DNA of 64,000 nucleotides from Motiliproteus coralliicola. Its GTDB lineage: Bacteria > Pseudomonadota > Gammaproteobacteria > Pseudomonadales > Balneatricaceae. Position numbers and translations under genes: made by a program. The notes beneath the pieces were generated by a model. The model did not search any database, had not been told where the DNA came from, and saw nothing but the letters and a program-made list of their open reading frames with translations. Shown here in pieces: positions 56,496 through 64,000 of this stretch. How positions within the stretch are numbered: the stretch's first letter is position 1; each line of letters opens with the position of its first letter. Location of the stretch: contig NZ_QQOH01000001.1 in NCBI RefSeq assembly GCF_003345655.1, positions 930,001 to 994,000 of the forward strand. The letters run 5' to 3'.

Positions 56496-56763
56496 GTGGC
56501 CCTTATACCCTGCTAGATAAACGCACTACCGAGACTGTCGCCCACCTCTTCTCAGTAAAACTACGTAGTCAGCTACGTAATAACCCGCAACCCCTGCGCA
56601 ATTCTACGAATACTTTTTCGCCATGCTTATTGGGACGATAGGCTCACCGAGCTCGATTCAGTACCCACCTGGCTCTGCTCTGACTAAACCTAATTGGGTC
56701 GGGCTCGGAATAACAATAAGTTCGCCTAGGCGAATCGTTCGATCCGATGAGGAAATAATCACA
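56496..56763. other. Non-coding region upstream of the TRAP operon
   Basis: About 270 bases with no gene. It includes the palindrome ACTACGTAGT (56560-56569) and a second TACGTA nearby. The TRAP promoter should be here, but no clear sigma-70 or sigma-54 element was found. An in-frame start at 56623 would add 47 residues lacking signal-peptide character and is not used. Confidence 0.4.
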
Positions 56764-57837
56764 ATGCTAAAAATGAAACTCACCAAGCTGGTTGCTGCAG
56801 CAGCCTGCGCAGCCGTGATCGCACTACCGGCCCAGGCCGCAGACAGGGTCTACCGCCTCAAGCTGGCGGAAACCTGGGGCCCGAACTTCCCGATTTTCGG
56901 CGATGCCACCAAAAATATGGCGGCAATGGCCGATAAGATGTCCAACGGTCGTCTCAAGATCACCATCGACTCTTCCAACAAGCACAAAGCCCCGTTCGGG
57001 GTTTTCGACATGGTTCGCGCTGGCCAGTACGACATGGGCCACTCCGCGTCCTACTACTGGAAGGGTAAGGTTCCCAATACCCTCTATTTCACCACCATGC
57101 CGTTCGGCATGATCGCCCCGGAACAATACGCCTGGTTCTACCACGGTGGCGGTATGGAGCTGATGCAGAAGGTCTACGAGCCGTTCGGACTGATGTCATT
57201 CCCAGGGGGTAATACCGGCAACCAGATGGGCGGTTGGTTCCAGAAGGAGATCAACTCGCTGGACGATCTGCAGGGCCTGAAGATGCGTATTCCTGGTTTT
57301 GCCGGCGAAATTTTTGCCAAAGTCGGTGCCAGCCCGACCAACATCCCTCCAGCCGAACTTTATACCTCACTGGAACGTCGCACCATCGACGCCCTGGAAT
57401 GGGTAGGCCCCTCTCTGGACCTGCGGATGGGTTTCCACAAGATCGCCCCGTATTACTACACCGGTTGGCATGAGCCGAGCACCGAACTGCAGTTCCTGAT
57501 CAACAAGAAGAAGTGGGATCGCCTGCCGGCCGACCTGCAGGAGATTCTGCGTGTCGCCATGCGTACCGCCGCCTACGACATGTATACCCATTCGACCCAC
57601 GCCAGCAGCGAGAACTGGGCCAAGATGAAGACCGAGTTCCCGAACATCCAGGTGAAGACGTTCCCGGCTGAAGTGATGAACGCCATGCGCAAGGCGAACG
57701 ACGAACTACTGGCCGAGCATGCCGCCAAGGATGCACTGGCCAAAGAGATTCTGGACTCCCGCAAGGCATACCGTGAGAAGTCACGGGTCTGGTCTGAAAT
57801 CTCCGATAAGGCTTACCTGGACAGCATGTCCAACTAA
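56764..57837 (+). CDS. TRAP transporter periplasmic substrate-binding protein, TakP-like
   Basis: 357 residues with a signal peptide (KLTKLVAAAACAAVIALPAQA-AD). Segments GGWFQKEINSLDDLQGLKMRIPG, EWVGPSLDL and YYTGWHEPSTELQFLINKK match the TakP-type family of TRAP binding proteins, several of which bind 2-oxo acids or similar carboxylates. The conserved Arg of RIPG is present. ATG 56764 has GAGGA about 9 bases upstream. Works with the small and large permease genes that follow. Confidence 0.92.
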   Translation: MLKMKLTKLVAAAACAAVIALPAQAADRVYRLKLAETWGPNFPIFGDATKNMAAMADKMSNGRLKITIDSSNKHKAPFGVFDMVRAGQYDMGHSASYYWKGKVPNTLYFTTMPFGMIAPEQYAWFYHGGGMELMQKVYEPFGLMSFPGGNTGNQMGGWFQKEINSLDDLQGLKMRIPGFAGEIFAKVGASPTNIPPAELYTSLERRTIDALEWVGPSLDLRMGFHKIAPYYYTGWHEPSTELQFLINKKKWDRLPADLQEILRVAMRTAAYDMYTHSTHASSENWAKMKTEFPNIQVKTFPAEVMNAMRKANDELLAEHAAKDALAKEILDSRKAYREKSRVWSEISDKAYLDSMSN

Positions 57838-58010
57838 GCTGTTTCTAACGACCGAGCCTTAAGGTTCGGCCCCCGCTCCCGCTCGTTCTAAGCCGGGTGG
57901 GAGTTGGGGACCAACGAACATGTCTTTTTAAGGGTCGCATGGCCAAGCCTGATAAGCGCAACTGCGCGGTCGAAGAGGCCTGTTCGAACGCTCCCAATTA
58001 ACCGATCCGA
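57838..58010. other. Spacer between dctP and dctQ with an imperfect hairpin
   Basis: CCGA-CCTTAAGG-TCGG (57852-57869) forms an imperfect palindrome 15 bases after the binding protein stop. Such hairpins often stabilise the highly expressed binding-protein message and reduce transcription of permease genes. No gene is seen. Confidence 0.35.
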
Positions 58011-58559
58011 ATGAGTACGGTTATGCAATTTCTGTTAAATCTAGAGAACGGTATCAACCGGGTGTGCGACTGGCTCGGCAAACTGACCGCCTTGTTGTTT
58101 GTACTGATGCTGTTGAACGTGTTCTGGGATGTCGTCTCCCGCTACCTGTTCAACGAAGTCTCCATCGGCATGCAGGAACTGGAATGGCACCTGCACGCGA
58201 CTATCTTCCTGCTGGGGGTTCCCTACGCACTGCGTACCGGCGGCCATGTTCGGGTCGACCTGATCTACGAGAACCTCAGTTCAAACAAGAAGGCCTGGGT
58301 CGACCTGTTCGGTACCATCGTATTCCTGTTCCCATTCTGCGCCCTGGTGGTCTGGTACGGCTATGACTTCGCCAAAGAGGCCTATGAGCTGGGTGAGCAA
58401 AGCGGCGATCCGGGTGGGTTGCCCCATCGCTGGATCATCAAGAGCATGATCCCGATCTCTTTCAGTTTCATGCTACTCAGTGGCCTCGGGTTGCTGCTGA
58501 CATCCATTAACACCCTGCTGGGACAACACGAGCAGCCCTACAAGCACACGGAGTTGTAA
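58011..58559 (+). CDS. dctQ: TRAP transporter small permease (DctQ)
   Basis: 182 residues with four membrane helices and the conserved block FLLGVPYALRTGGHVRVDLIYENL. The small subunit pairs with the large permease to use the sodium gradient. ATG start (another ATG four codons in is possible). Ends 2 bases before the large permease. Confidence 0.92.
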   Translation: MSTVMQFLLNLENGINRVCDWLGKLTALLFVLMLLNVFWDVVSRYLFNEVSIGMQELEWHLHATIFLLGVPYALRTGGHVRVDLIYENLSSNKKAWVDLFGTIVFLFPFCALVVWYGYDFAKEAYELGEQSGDPGGLPHRWIIKSMIPISFSFMLLSGLGLLLTSINTLLGQHEQPYKHTEL

Positions 58560-58561
58560 TC

Positions 58562-59851
58562 ATGGTTGGTATCTACATGTTCGGTGCAGCGCTGTTGATG
58601 CTGCTGCTCGGTTTTCCTGTGGCGTTCACCTTCGGCGGTGTTGCCCTGTTGTTTGGTGTCTGGGCCGAAGGCGCTGAGATCTTCGCGTTCATGCCGTTCC
58701 GGATCCAGAGCATCATGGAAAATACGGTGCTGATGGCGGTCCCCCTGTTCGTCTTCATGGGCATCGTGCTGCAGAAGACCCAGCTGGCGGAACAGCTATT
58801 GGAAGCAATGGGTAAACTGTTTGGCGGAATCCGTGGCGGTATTGCAATCTCCACTATTCTGGTGGGGGCGCTACTGGCGGCATCCACCGGCGTTGTCGGC
58901 GCCAGCGTGGTGGCCATGGGCCTGATCTCGCTACCGGTGATGCTCAAGTATAAGTACGACAAGAGCCTGGCTTGCGGCACCATCTGTGCCTCGGGAACCT
59001 TGGGACAGATCATTCCACCATCGATCATTCTGATCATTCTCGGCGACGTTCTGGGGATCCCCGTCGGGGACCTGTTCAAAGCCGCTGTCGGCCCCGGTTT
59101 TGTACTGATCGGCCTGTATATCCTGTTTGTCCTGATCTACGCCTGGTTGAAGCCAGAGAAAGCCCCTGCCATCCCGGCAGATCCAGACGCAGGAACCAAA
59201 GGCGAGCAGATCGTCGAAGCCCTGAAAGCGATCGTACCGCCACTGGCGCTGATCATCGTGGTATTGGGTTCCATCTTTACCGGCATCGCTACGCCAACCG
59301 AATCCTCGGCCCTGGGTGGCGTGGGTGCGCTGATCCTGGCGGCTTGCTACCGCCAGCTGAACTGGAGCGTGATCATCGAAAGTGCCCAGGAAACCGTCAA
59401 GGTGACCGCGATGGTCTTCGCTATCCTGCTAGGGGCAACCGCCTTCTCGATGGCCTTCACCTACACCGGCGGCGACTATCTGGTCGAGGAGTGGCTGCTG
59501 CAGCTGCCCGGTGAAAAGTGGGGCTTCCTGATTCTGTCGATGGTGATCATCATGATCCTCGGCTTCTTCATCGACTTCGTCGAGATCAGCTTTATCATCG
59601 TGCCGATTCTGGCGCCGGTGGCCGAGGCACTGGGAATCAGTATGCTGTGGTTTGCGATTCTGGTGGCGATGAACCTGCAGACCTCGTTCCTGACCCCTCC
59701 CTTTGGTTTCAGCCTGTTCTACCTCAAGGGTGTAGCACCGCCGGAAGTCCGCACCAAAGACATCTACCGCGGTGTCATGCCCTACATCGCCATCCAGGCC
59801 ATAGTCGTGGTTTCGATTCTGCTGCTGCCGGCCTTCTACGGTCTGGACTAA
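58562..59851 (+). CDS. dctM: TRAP transporter large permease (DctM)
   Basis: 429 residues with about 12 helices. Hallmarks are FGVWAEGAEIFAFMPFRIQSIMENTVLMAVPLFVFMG, ASTGVVGASVVAMGLISLP, GTLGQIIPPSIILI and LTPPFGFSLFYLKGV. It forms the sodium-coupled substrate path with the small permease. The stop is followed at once by a strong terminator. Confidence 0.94.
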   Translation: MVGIYMFGAALLMLLLGFPVAFTFGGVALLFGVWAEGAEIFAFMPFRIQSIMENTVLMAVPLFVFMGIVLQKTQLAEQLLEAMGKLFGGIRGGIAISTILVGALLAASTGVVGASVVAMGLISLPVMLKYKYDKSLACGTICASGTLGQIIPPSIILIILGDVLGIPVGDLFKAAVGPGFVLIGLYILFVLIYAWLKPEKAPAIPADPDAGTKGEQIVEALKAIVPPLALIIVVLGSIFTGIATPTESSALGGVGALILAACYRQLNWSVIIESAQETVKVTAMVFAILLGATAFSMAFTYTGGDYLVEEWLLQLPGEKWGFLILSMVIIMILGFFIDFVEISFIIVPILAPVAEALGISMLWFAILVAMNLQTSFLTPPFGFSLFYLKGVAPPEVRTKDIYRGVMPYIAIQAIVVVSILLLPAFYGLD

Positions 59852-59864
59852 CCTCATCGTCCCG

Positions 59865-59894
59865 AAACGGCCCCGGAAATGGGGCCGTTTTTTT
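59865..59894 (+). terminator. Strong Rho-independent terminator of the TRAP operon
   Basis: AAACGGCCCC and GGGGCCGTTT form a 10-bp stem with loop GGAAAT, followed by further T. It starts 14 bases after the dctM stop. The kinase gene starts just beyond it, so the two units are separated. Confidence 0.92.
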
Positions 59895-59920
59895 ATGGTA
59901 TAACTGGACGTTCTACGTTG

Positions 59921-61297
59921 ATGCGATTTCATAGCCCGACAATGCAGCTAAAAACAAAAATTCTGCTGCTGGCGATCCTACCGCTGTTGCTGCTCACCGC
60001 CGGCGTCACCCTGGTGGCGTTGAACCAGGCTCGAGCACTGGGCGAACAGGAGATCCAGACCTTCGAGCGCAACCTGATCGCCTCCAAAGAGCAGGCTCTG
60101 CGTGACTATGTCAGCCTGGCGCTGACCTCCATCAGCCACCTTCACGGTCATCAGGATCTGGATCCGGAAGACGCCCAGGCCCAAGTCAAGGCGATTCTGC
60201 GGGACCTGACCTACGGAGATGACGGCTACTTTTTTGTGTACGACGATAACGGGACCAACCTGGTTCACCCGGTACAGCCTGAGCTGGAGGGCCATAACCT
60301 GATCGAGCTGACCGACGACAACGGCACCAAGATTATCGTCAGCCTTCTCGATTTGGCCCGCAGTGGTGGAGGCTTCCTCCGCTACCAGTGGCTCAAACCC
60401 TCTCTCAATCGCGCCGAGGACAAGCTCAGTTACGTGGTCCAGTTAAAGGACTGGGAGTGGATGCTGGGAACCGGACTCTACCTCGATGACATCGCCCAGG
60501 AAGTCACCAAGATCCGTGAGCAGGTCAATCGAAACATCCGCAACACCTTCTTCACGGTGTTGGTATTTACCGCCGTCACCGTCATTCTGATCGTGATGAT
60601 CGGTATCGCCTTTAACGTCCATGAGCATATGCTCGCCGATGCCAAGCTGCGTGATCTGGCCCGCCGTTCGATGCAGTTTCAGATCAGCGAACGGCGCCGC
60701 TTTTCCCGAGAGCTACACGACGGTATCAATCAGCTGATGGTCTCAGTCAAATACCGCCTCGAACTGGCTCAATCGACCCTCAAGAAGCAACAGTCCGGCG
60801 CTGAGGAGCACCTGAGTAAAGGCCAGGAGGTCCTGAACGACGCCATCCGCGAAGTCCGGCAGATCTCCCACGATATGCGCCCAACCGTCCTTGATGATCT
60901 GGGCTTGCTACCGGCCCTGAAAAGCCTGCTGGGTGAGTTCGCCGAGCGAACTGGCGTGCAGGTGGAGCTTGATGTCGACCTGGCCCAACGCCAACTGACC
61001 GAAGAGATCGATATCACCTTCTATCGAGTGGTGCAGGAAGCCCTCACCAATGTCGAGCGCTATGCCGATGCCAGCGTCCTGACCCTGAAGGGTTACTGGA
61101 ACGGCAATAGCTTTCGGATCGAGATCCGTGACAATGGCTGCGGCTTCGACCTGACCGACAAGATCCGCAGTGACGGTATCGGCCTGCGCAATATGCGCGA
61201 GCGGATCGAATTACTGGGGGGGCGTTTCAACATGGAATCCACCCGCGGCGGCGGCACCTGGATTAGCGCACAACTGCCGGTCGAGCTATATAGTTAA
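59921..61297 (+). CDS. Cache-domain sensor histidine kinase (NarL-type, HisKA_3)
   Basis: 458 residues. It has a membrane helix, a periplasmic single-cache domain (DDGYFFVYDDNGTNLVHPVQPELEGHNL), a second helix (about 208-230), a HisKA_3 domain with His266 in RRRFSRELHDGINQ, and an ATPase domain (RDNGCGFD, GIGLRNMRERI). The LHPVQPELEG wording is usual for cache domains that bind small carboxylates. I take ATG 59921; an earlier ATG at 59879 lies in the terminator. Its position right after the TRAP genes suggests it senses the transported acid. Confidence 0.9.
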   Translation: MRFHSPTMQLKTKILLLAILPLLLLTAGVTLVALNQARALGEQEIQTFERNLIASKEQALRDYVSLALTSISHLHGHQDLDPEDAQAQVKAILRDLTYGDDGYFFVYDDNGTNLVHPVQPELEGHNLIELTDDNGTKIIVSLLDLARSGGGFLRYQWLKPSLNRAEDKLSYVVQLKDWEWMLGTGLYLDDIAQEVTKIREQVNRNIRNTFFTVLVFTAVTVILIVMIGIAFNVHEHMLADAKLRDLARRSMQFQISERRRFSRELHDGINQLMVSVKYRLELAQSTLKKQQSGAEEHLSKGQEVLNDAIREVRQISHDMRPTVLDDLGLLPALKSLLGEFAERTGVQVELDVDLAQRQLTEEIDITFYRVVQEALTNVERYADASVLTLKGYWNGNSFRIEIRDNGCGFDLTDKIRSDGIGLRNMRERIELLGGRFNMESTRGGGTWISAQLPVELYS

Positions 61298-61318
61298 GAT
61301 CATCAAAGGAGCAGCAGT

Positions 61319-61984
61319 TTGACACCACAACAGCGCGATGGCGCCAACATCAAAGTTCTCCTGGTCGATGACCACCCGCTGGTACTCGATGGCATCCAGG
61401 CCCGGCTTGAAGCAGTCCCGGGAATTGAGGTGATCGGCCTGGCGGGCAACGGTCGTGAGGCCCTGGCACTGAGCGCCGAACTCAAGCCGGACGTGGTGCT
61501 GATGGATGTCAGTATGCCGGTGATGAACGGCATCGAGGCCAGCAGCCATTTCCAACGCGATTTTCCCGATATCCGGGTACTGATCCTGAGCATGCACGAC
61601 AGCCGCGAGTACATCATGCAGCTGATGCACAGCGGTGCACGGGGCTATGTACTCAAAGACGTTGGTTGCGAAGAGTTGATCAAAGCGATCGAGACGGTAC
61701 ATCAGGGTAACACCTACTTCAGCCAGGGCGCATCACAGAGCCTGTTCAATCCCGACGCCGAGGCCTCCCCGACTCCGGATCAAAGTCCGTTACTGACCAA
61801 ACGCGAACAGACCGTACTGCGATCGCTGGCCCAAGGCAGCAGCAACAAACAGATAGCGCGGGAGCTGAATATCAGTGTGCGGACGGTGGAAACTCATCGA
61901 CAGAACATCAAAACCAAGCTGGGAATCCAGACCGCAGCCGGGTTGGCCCGCTATGCGATCGAAAATAATCTGGCCGGTCCCTGA
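61319..61984 (+). CDS. LuxR-type (NarL family) response regulator
   Basis: 221 residues: receiver domain with LLVDDHP and phospho-Asp63 (VVLMDVSMP), then a LuxR-type helix-turn-helix (LTKREQTVLRSLAQGSSNKQIARELNISVRTVETHRQNIKTKLG). TTG start with AAGGAG upstream. It is the partner of the cache kinase and may control the TRAP operon. Confidence 0.92.
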   Translation: MTPQQRDGANIKVLLVDDHPLVLDGIQARLEAVPGIEVIGLAGNGREALALSAELKPDVVLMDVSMPVMNGIEASSHFQRDFPDIRVLILSMHDSREYIMQLMHSGARGYVLKDVGCEELIKAIETVHQGNTYFSQGASQSLFNPDAEASPTPDQSPLLTKREQTVLRSLAQGSSNKQIARELNISVRTVETHRQNIKTKLGIQTAAGLARYAIENNLAGP

Positions 61985-62010
61985 ACCCAAGCACGGTAAC
62001 GTGGCCCTTA

Positions 62011-64000
62011 CTAACGATTACTTCGCAATAACTGCTCTATTTTTTCAGCATCCATCGGGCGCCCGTACAGATAGCCCTGAAATTCATCACAACCGTGCCA
62101 ACGTAGGAATTCCGCCTGTTCCTCAGTCTCGACCCCTTCGGCGATCACCTTCAGGCCCAACCGGCGACCCATGGCCAGAATCGTCAACGTAATCTCGGAC
62201 GAGTCATGACTGTTACCGATCTCCCGGGTAAAGGCCTGGTCGATTTTGAGCCGATCGAGGGGGAAGTTACGCAGATTACTCAACGACGAATACCCGGTAC
62301 CGAAATCATCGATTGCCAGCTCCATTCCCTGCTGTTTGATCCGCCGCATCACCGTGATCGCCCGGTCCACCTCCGACATCAACGAACTTTCAGTGATCTC
62401 CAGTTCCAGATCAGCCGGTTCAATGCCGGCGCGATCCACAATCGCTCGGATACTTAGTTCCAGATTGGGATCAGCAAACTGCAGCGGCGAAACATTGACC
62501 GCAATACGCGGCGGGTTAAGCCCCATATCTCGCCATTCCCGCAGTTGGCGACACGCCTTATCCAGAACCCAATAGCCGATATCGATGATCAGGCCAACGT
62601 GCTCGGCCACCGGAATAAAGGTCTCCGGTGACACCCAGCCAAGCTGTGGGTTGTTCCATCGCAGCAGCGTTTCAAAGCCCACCAGATCACCACTGCGGGC
62701 ACAAACCTGGGGTTGGTAATAAAGCGAGAATTCATCCCGTTCCAAGGCGAGAATCAACGACTGTTCCAACTGCGAACGAACCTTCAACTGGCGTCCGATA
62801 TCATCGGAATAGATACACAGGTTATCGCTATCATCGATTCTGGATTTGAACATCGCCGTATAGGCGTTTCGCAACAGCCCCATGGCATCCTGGCCATCGC
62901 TGGGCCACACACTGACCCCGATCTGCGGTGCCAGCAACATTAACTCCTGCTCCATCTGCATCGGCTGACGCAGTTGTTCCAACAGCCTGGAAGCTAACTG
63001 ACGGACCTGCACCGGCTCATCCAAACCGGTCAGCAAGACCCCGAAATCATCGCCGTTGAGGTGAGCGACAAACTGATCCTCCCCGGCCAACTGACGCAGC
63101 CGTTCTCCGATCTTGAACAGCAGCTCATCCCCCAACGGCCGACCCAGGGTGGTACTGGCCGTGCCGGGCCAATCGAAATGGATCACCATCAACCCCGCCA
63201 CCGGATGCCCGGCCCTGGTGCCGCTCTCCAGACTCTGGAGTCGATCTTCCAACATGGCGTGATTGGGCAAACCGCTGGCCAGATGGTAGTGGGCTTGGTG
63301 CTCGAGCTGAGCCTGTAACTGATGGCGCAAGCGTAGATCCACCCCCTGTTGCCAAAGGCTCCACAGCGGCCAGCCGATCAGGCTTACCGCCAATGCCGAG
63401 GCTGGGGCAAACCATTGGCGCTCCCAGATCAGCAGTGCCAACGATAACGCCAGGGTCGAAATTGCTGCCAGCGCTGAGAGCAGCAGCCCGATACGCAACG
63501 GTGATAGGATCACCGCCAGGGCAATAGCGATGGCGAGGCAGCCGGTGATGACCCCACTGAGCGAGTCTGACAGAGGTTGAATCCTATCGTTCTGCAGCAG
63601 GGCATTGAGAATATGGGCGTTGAGCACCACACCCGGCATCAATTCATGATCATCAGCGCCCGGGGTTGCCAGAGCGTCACCCAACCCCGCGGCGGTTGCA
63701 CCCAGCAACACATATCGGCCACGAATCTGCGCCGGTCGGATACGACCCTCCACCACGTCGATCCAAGAATAGATCTTAGGCGGGCTTGAACGATCGGCAA
63801 AAGGGATCAACAGGCTATGTTCGCGGGTCCAGGCTTCGCTGATCATCGGCTCTGCCCGATCGGAAGCTGCGGTTGCCAGCTCCGGAGCCGTTCCGGCCAG
63901 CTGCAGCATCGCCAGCGTCAACGCCGGCCAACGCGCATCGCTCAAGCCGCTATACAGAAATACTCGCCGACAGAGTCCGTCCAGGTCCAGCTCGGCATCC
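62011..64000 (-). CDS. CHASE2-GGDEF-EAL protein (cut by window edge)
   Basis: The frame is open to the right edge (DLDGLCRRVFLYSGLSDARWP continues a CHASE2 sensory domain), so the N-terminus is outside. After CHASE2 come three membrane helices, a GGDEF domain with NGDDF in place of GGDEF, which is probably inactive as a cyclase, and a complete EAL domain: FETLLRW, NVSPLQF, LEITESSLM, AIDDFGTGYSS, LKIDQAF and VIAEGVET. It should hydrolyse cyclic-di-GMP. Cyclic-di-GMP often governs exopolysaccharide output, so a link to this locus is plausible but unproven. It converges with the response regulator gene. Confidence 0.92.
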   Translation of the reverse strand, partial: DAELDLDGLCRRVFLYSGLSDARWPALTLAMLQLAGTAPELATAASDRAEPMISEAWTREHSLLIPFADRSSPPKIYSWIDVVEGRIRPAQIRGRYVLLGATAAGLGDALATPGADDHELMPGVVLNAHILNALLQNDRIQPLSDSLSGVITGCLAIAIALAVILSPLRIGLLLSALAAISTLALSLALLIWERQWFAPASALAVSLIGWPLWSLWQQGVDLRLRHQLQAQLEHQAHYHLASGLPNHAMLEDRLQSLESGTRAGHPVAGLMVIHFDWPGTASTTLGRPLGDELLFKIGERLRQLAGEDQFVAHLNGDDFGVLLTGLDEPVQVRQLASRLLEQLRQPMQMEQELMLLAPQIGVSVWPSDGQDAMGLLRNAYTAMFKSRIDDSDNLCIYSDDIGRQLKVRSQLEQSLILALERDEFSLYYQPQVCARSGDLVGFETLLRWNNPQLGWVSPETFIPVAEHVGLIIDIGYWVLDKACRQLREWRDMGLNPPRIAVNVSPLQFADPNLELSIRAIVDRAGIEPADLELEITESSLMSEVDRAITVMRRIKQQGMELAIDDFGTGYSSLSNLRNFPLDRLKIDQAFTREIGNSHDSSEITLTILAMGRRLGLKVIAEGVETEEQAEFLRWHGCDEFQGYLYGRPMDAEKIEQLLRSNR

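Noticed and set aside
56560-56569. ACTACGTAGT palindrome upstream of dctP as an operator
   Set aside because: Short self-complementary words like this are common, and no second matching site at a fixed spacing was seen.
56623-56763. 47-residue extension of the TRAP binding protein
   Set aside because: The extension has no signal-peptide features; the ATG at 56764 has a ribosome site and begins a typical signal peptide.
59879-59920. Earlier start of the cache kinase
   Set aside because: It lies inside the terminator hairpin of the TRAP operon, and the extra residues are not conserved-looking.

Overview
The window is one continuous exosortase A (XrtA)/PEP-CTERM exopolysaccharide locus, with a TRAP-transporter/two-component region at its right end. 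All protein identities come from reading translated sequence and recalled family knowledge; no database search was run. The gene set (PrsK/PrsR/PrsT, XrtA-EpsI, three asparagine-synthetase-like proteins, TIGR03087/TIGR03088/TIGR04063-type glycosyltransferases) and the TakP-like TRAP system point to an environmental, probably marine, gammaproteobacterium. I cannot name the genus.

Layout. Positions 1-448 hold the end of a nucleotidyltransferase-like gene. Positions 473-6692 (minus strand) carry regulation and processing: an exosortase-associated acyltransferase, a GAF protein, an exported serine protease, the histidine kinase PrsK and the sigma-54 response regulator PrsR. Positions 7005-7934 encode one PEP-CTERM substrate protein with its own terminator and a good sigma-54 promoter. 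The giant TPR protein PrsT, an Acg/nitroreductase-like protein and a ThiF-like E1 enzyme follow on the minus strand (8886-14086), with two decayed insertion-sequence remnants among them. A plus-strand run of tightly packed genes (14153-34229) encodes a deacetylase, glycosyltransferases, two amidotransferases, an AlgD-like dehydrogenase, a transglutaminase-like protein, an O-antigen-ligase-like protein, a lyase-like protein and a WbpB/WbpD/WbpE trio for a diamino uronic acid. An AT-rich block (34257 to about 39400) has a flippase, a TPR protein, a membrane protein, a GNAT/FemAB-like protein and a pyruvyltransferase-like protein. Further polysaccharide genes include a Kdo-transferase-like protein, a KpsF/KdsD isomerase, an aminotransferase, a deacetylase and a beta-helix lyase-like protein.

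Two divergent units then form the exosortase core. The minus-strand unit (46886-50584) has hydrolases 1 and 2, an acyl carrier protein and a Cys2-less asparagine-synthetase-like protein. The plus-strand unit (50802-56320) has FemAB, exosortase A-EpsI, an acyl-CoA ligase and a PLP decarboxylase. Sigma-54-like promoters lie between them, and one shares its -12 region with the PEP-CTERM gene promoter. This suggests that PrsK/PrsR and sigma-54 co-regulate sortase, substrate and an uncharacterised carrier-protein chemistry module.

From 56764 on there is a TakP-like TRAP transporter (dctPQM), a strong terminator, a cache-domain NarL-type kinase/regulator pair and a CHASE2-GGDEF-EAL protein running off the right edge. 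No tRNA, rRNA or CRISPR array was seen. The chain-length/export genes (Wza/Wzc-like) and the initiating sugar transferase normal for such loci are not in this window.
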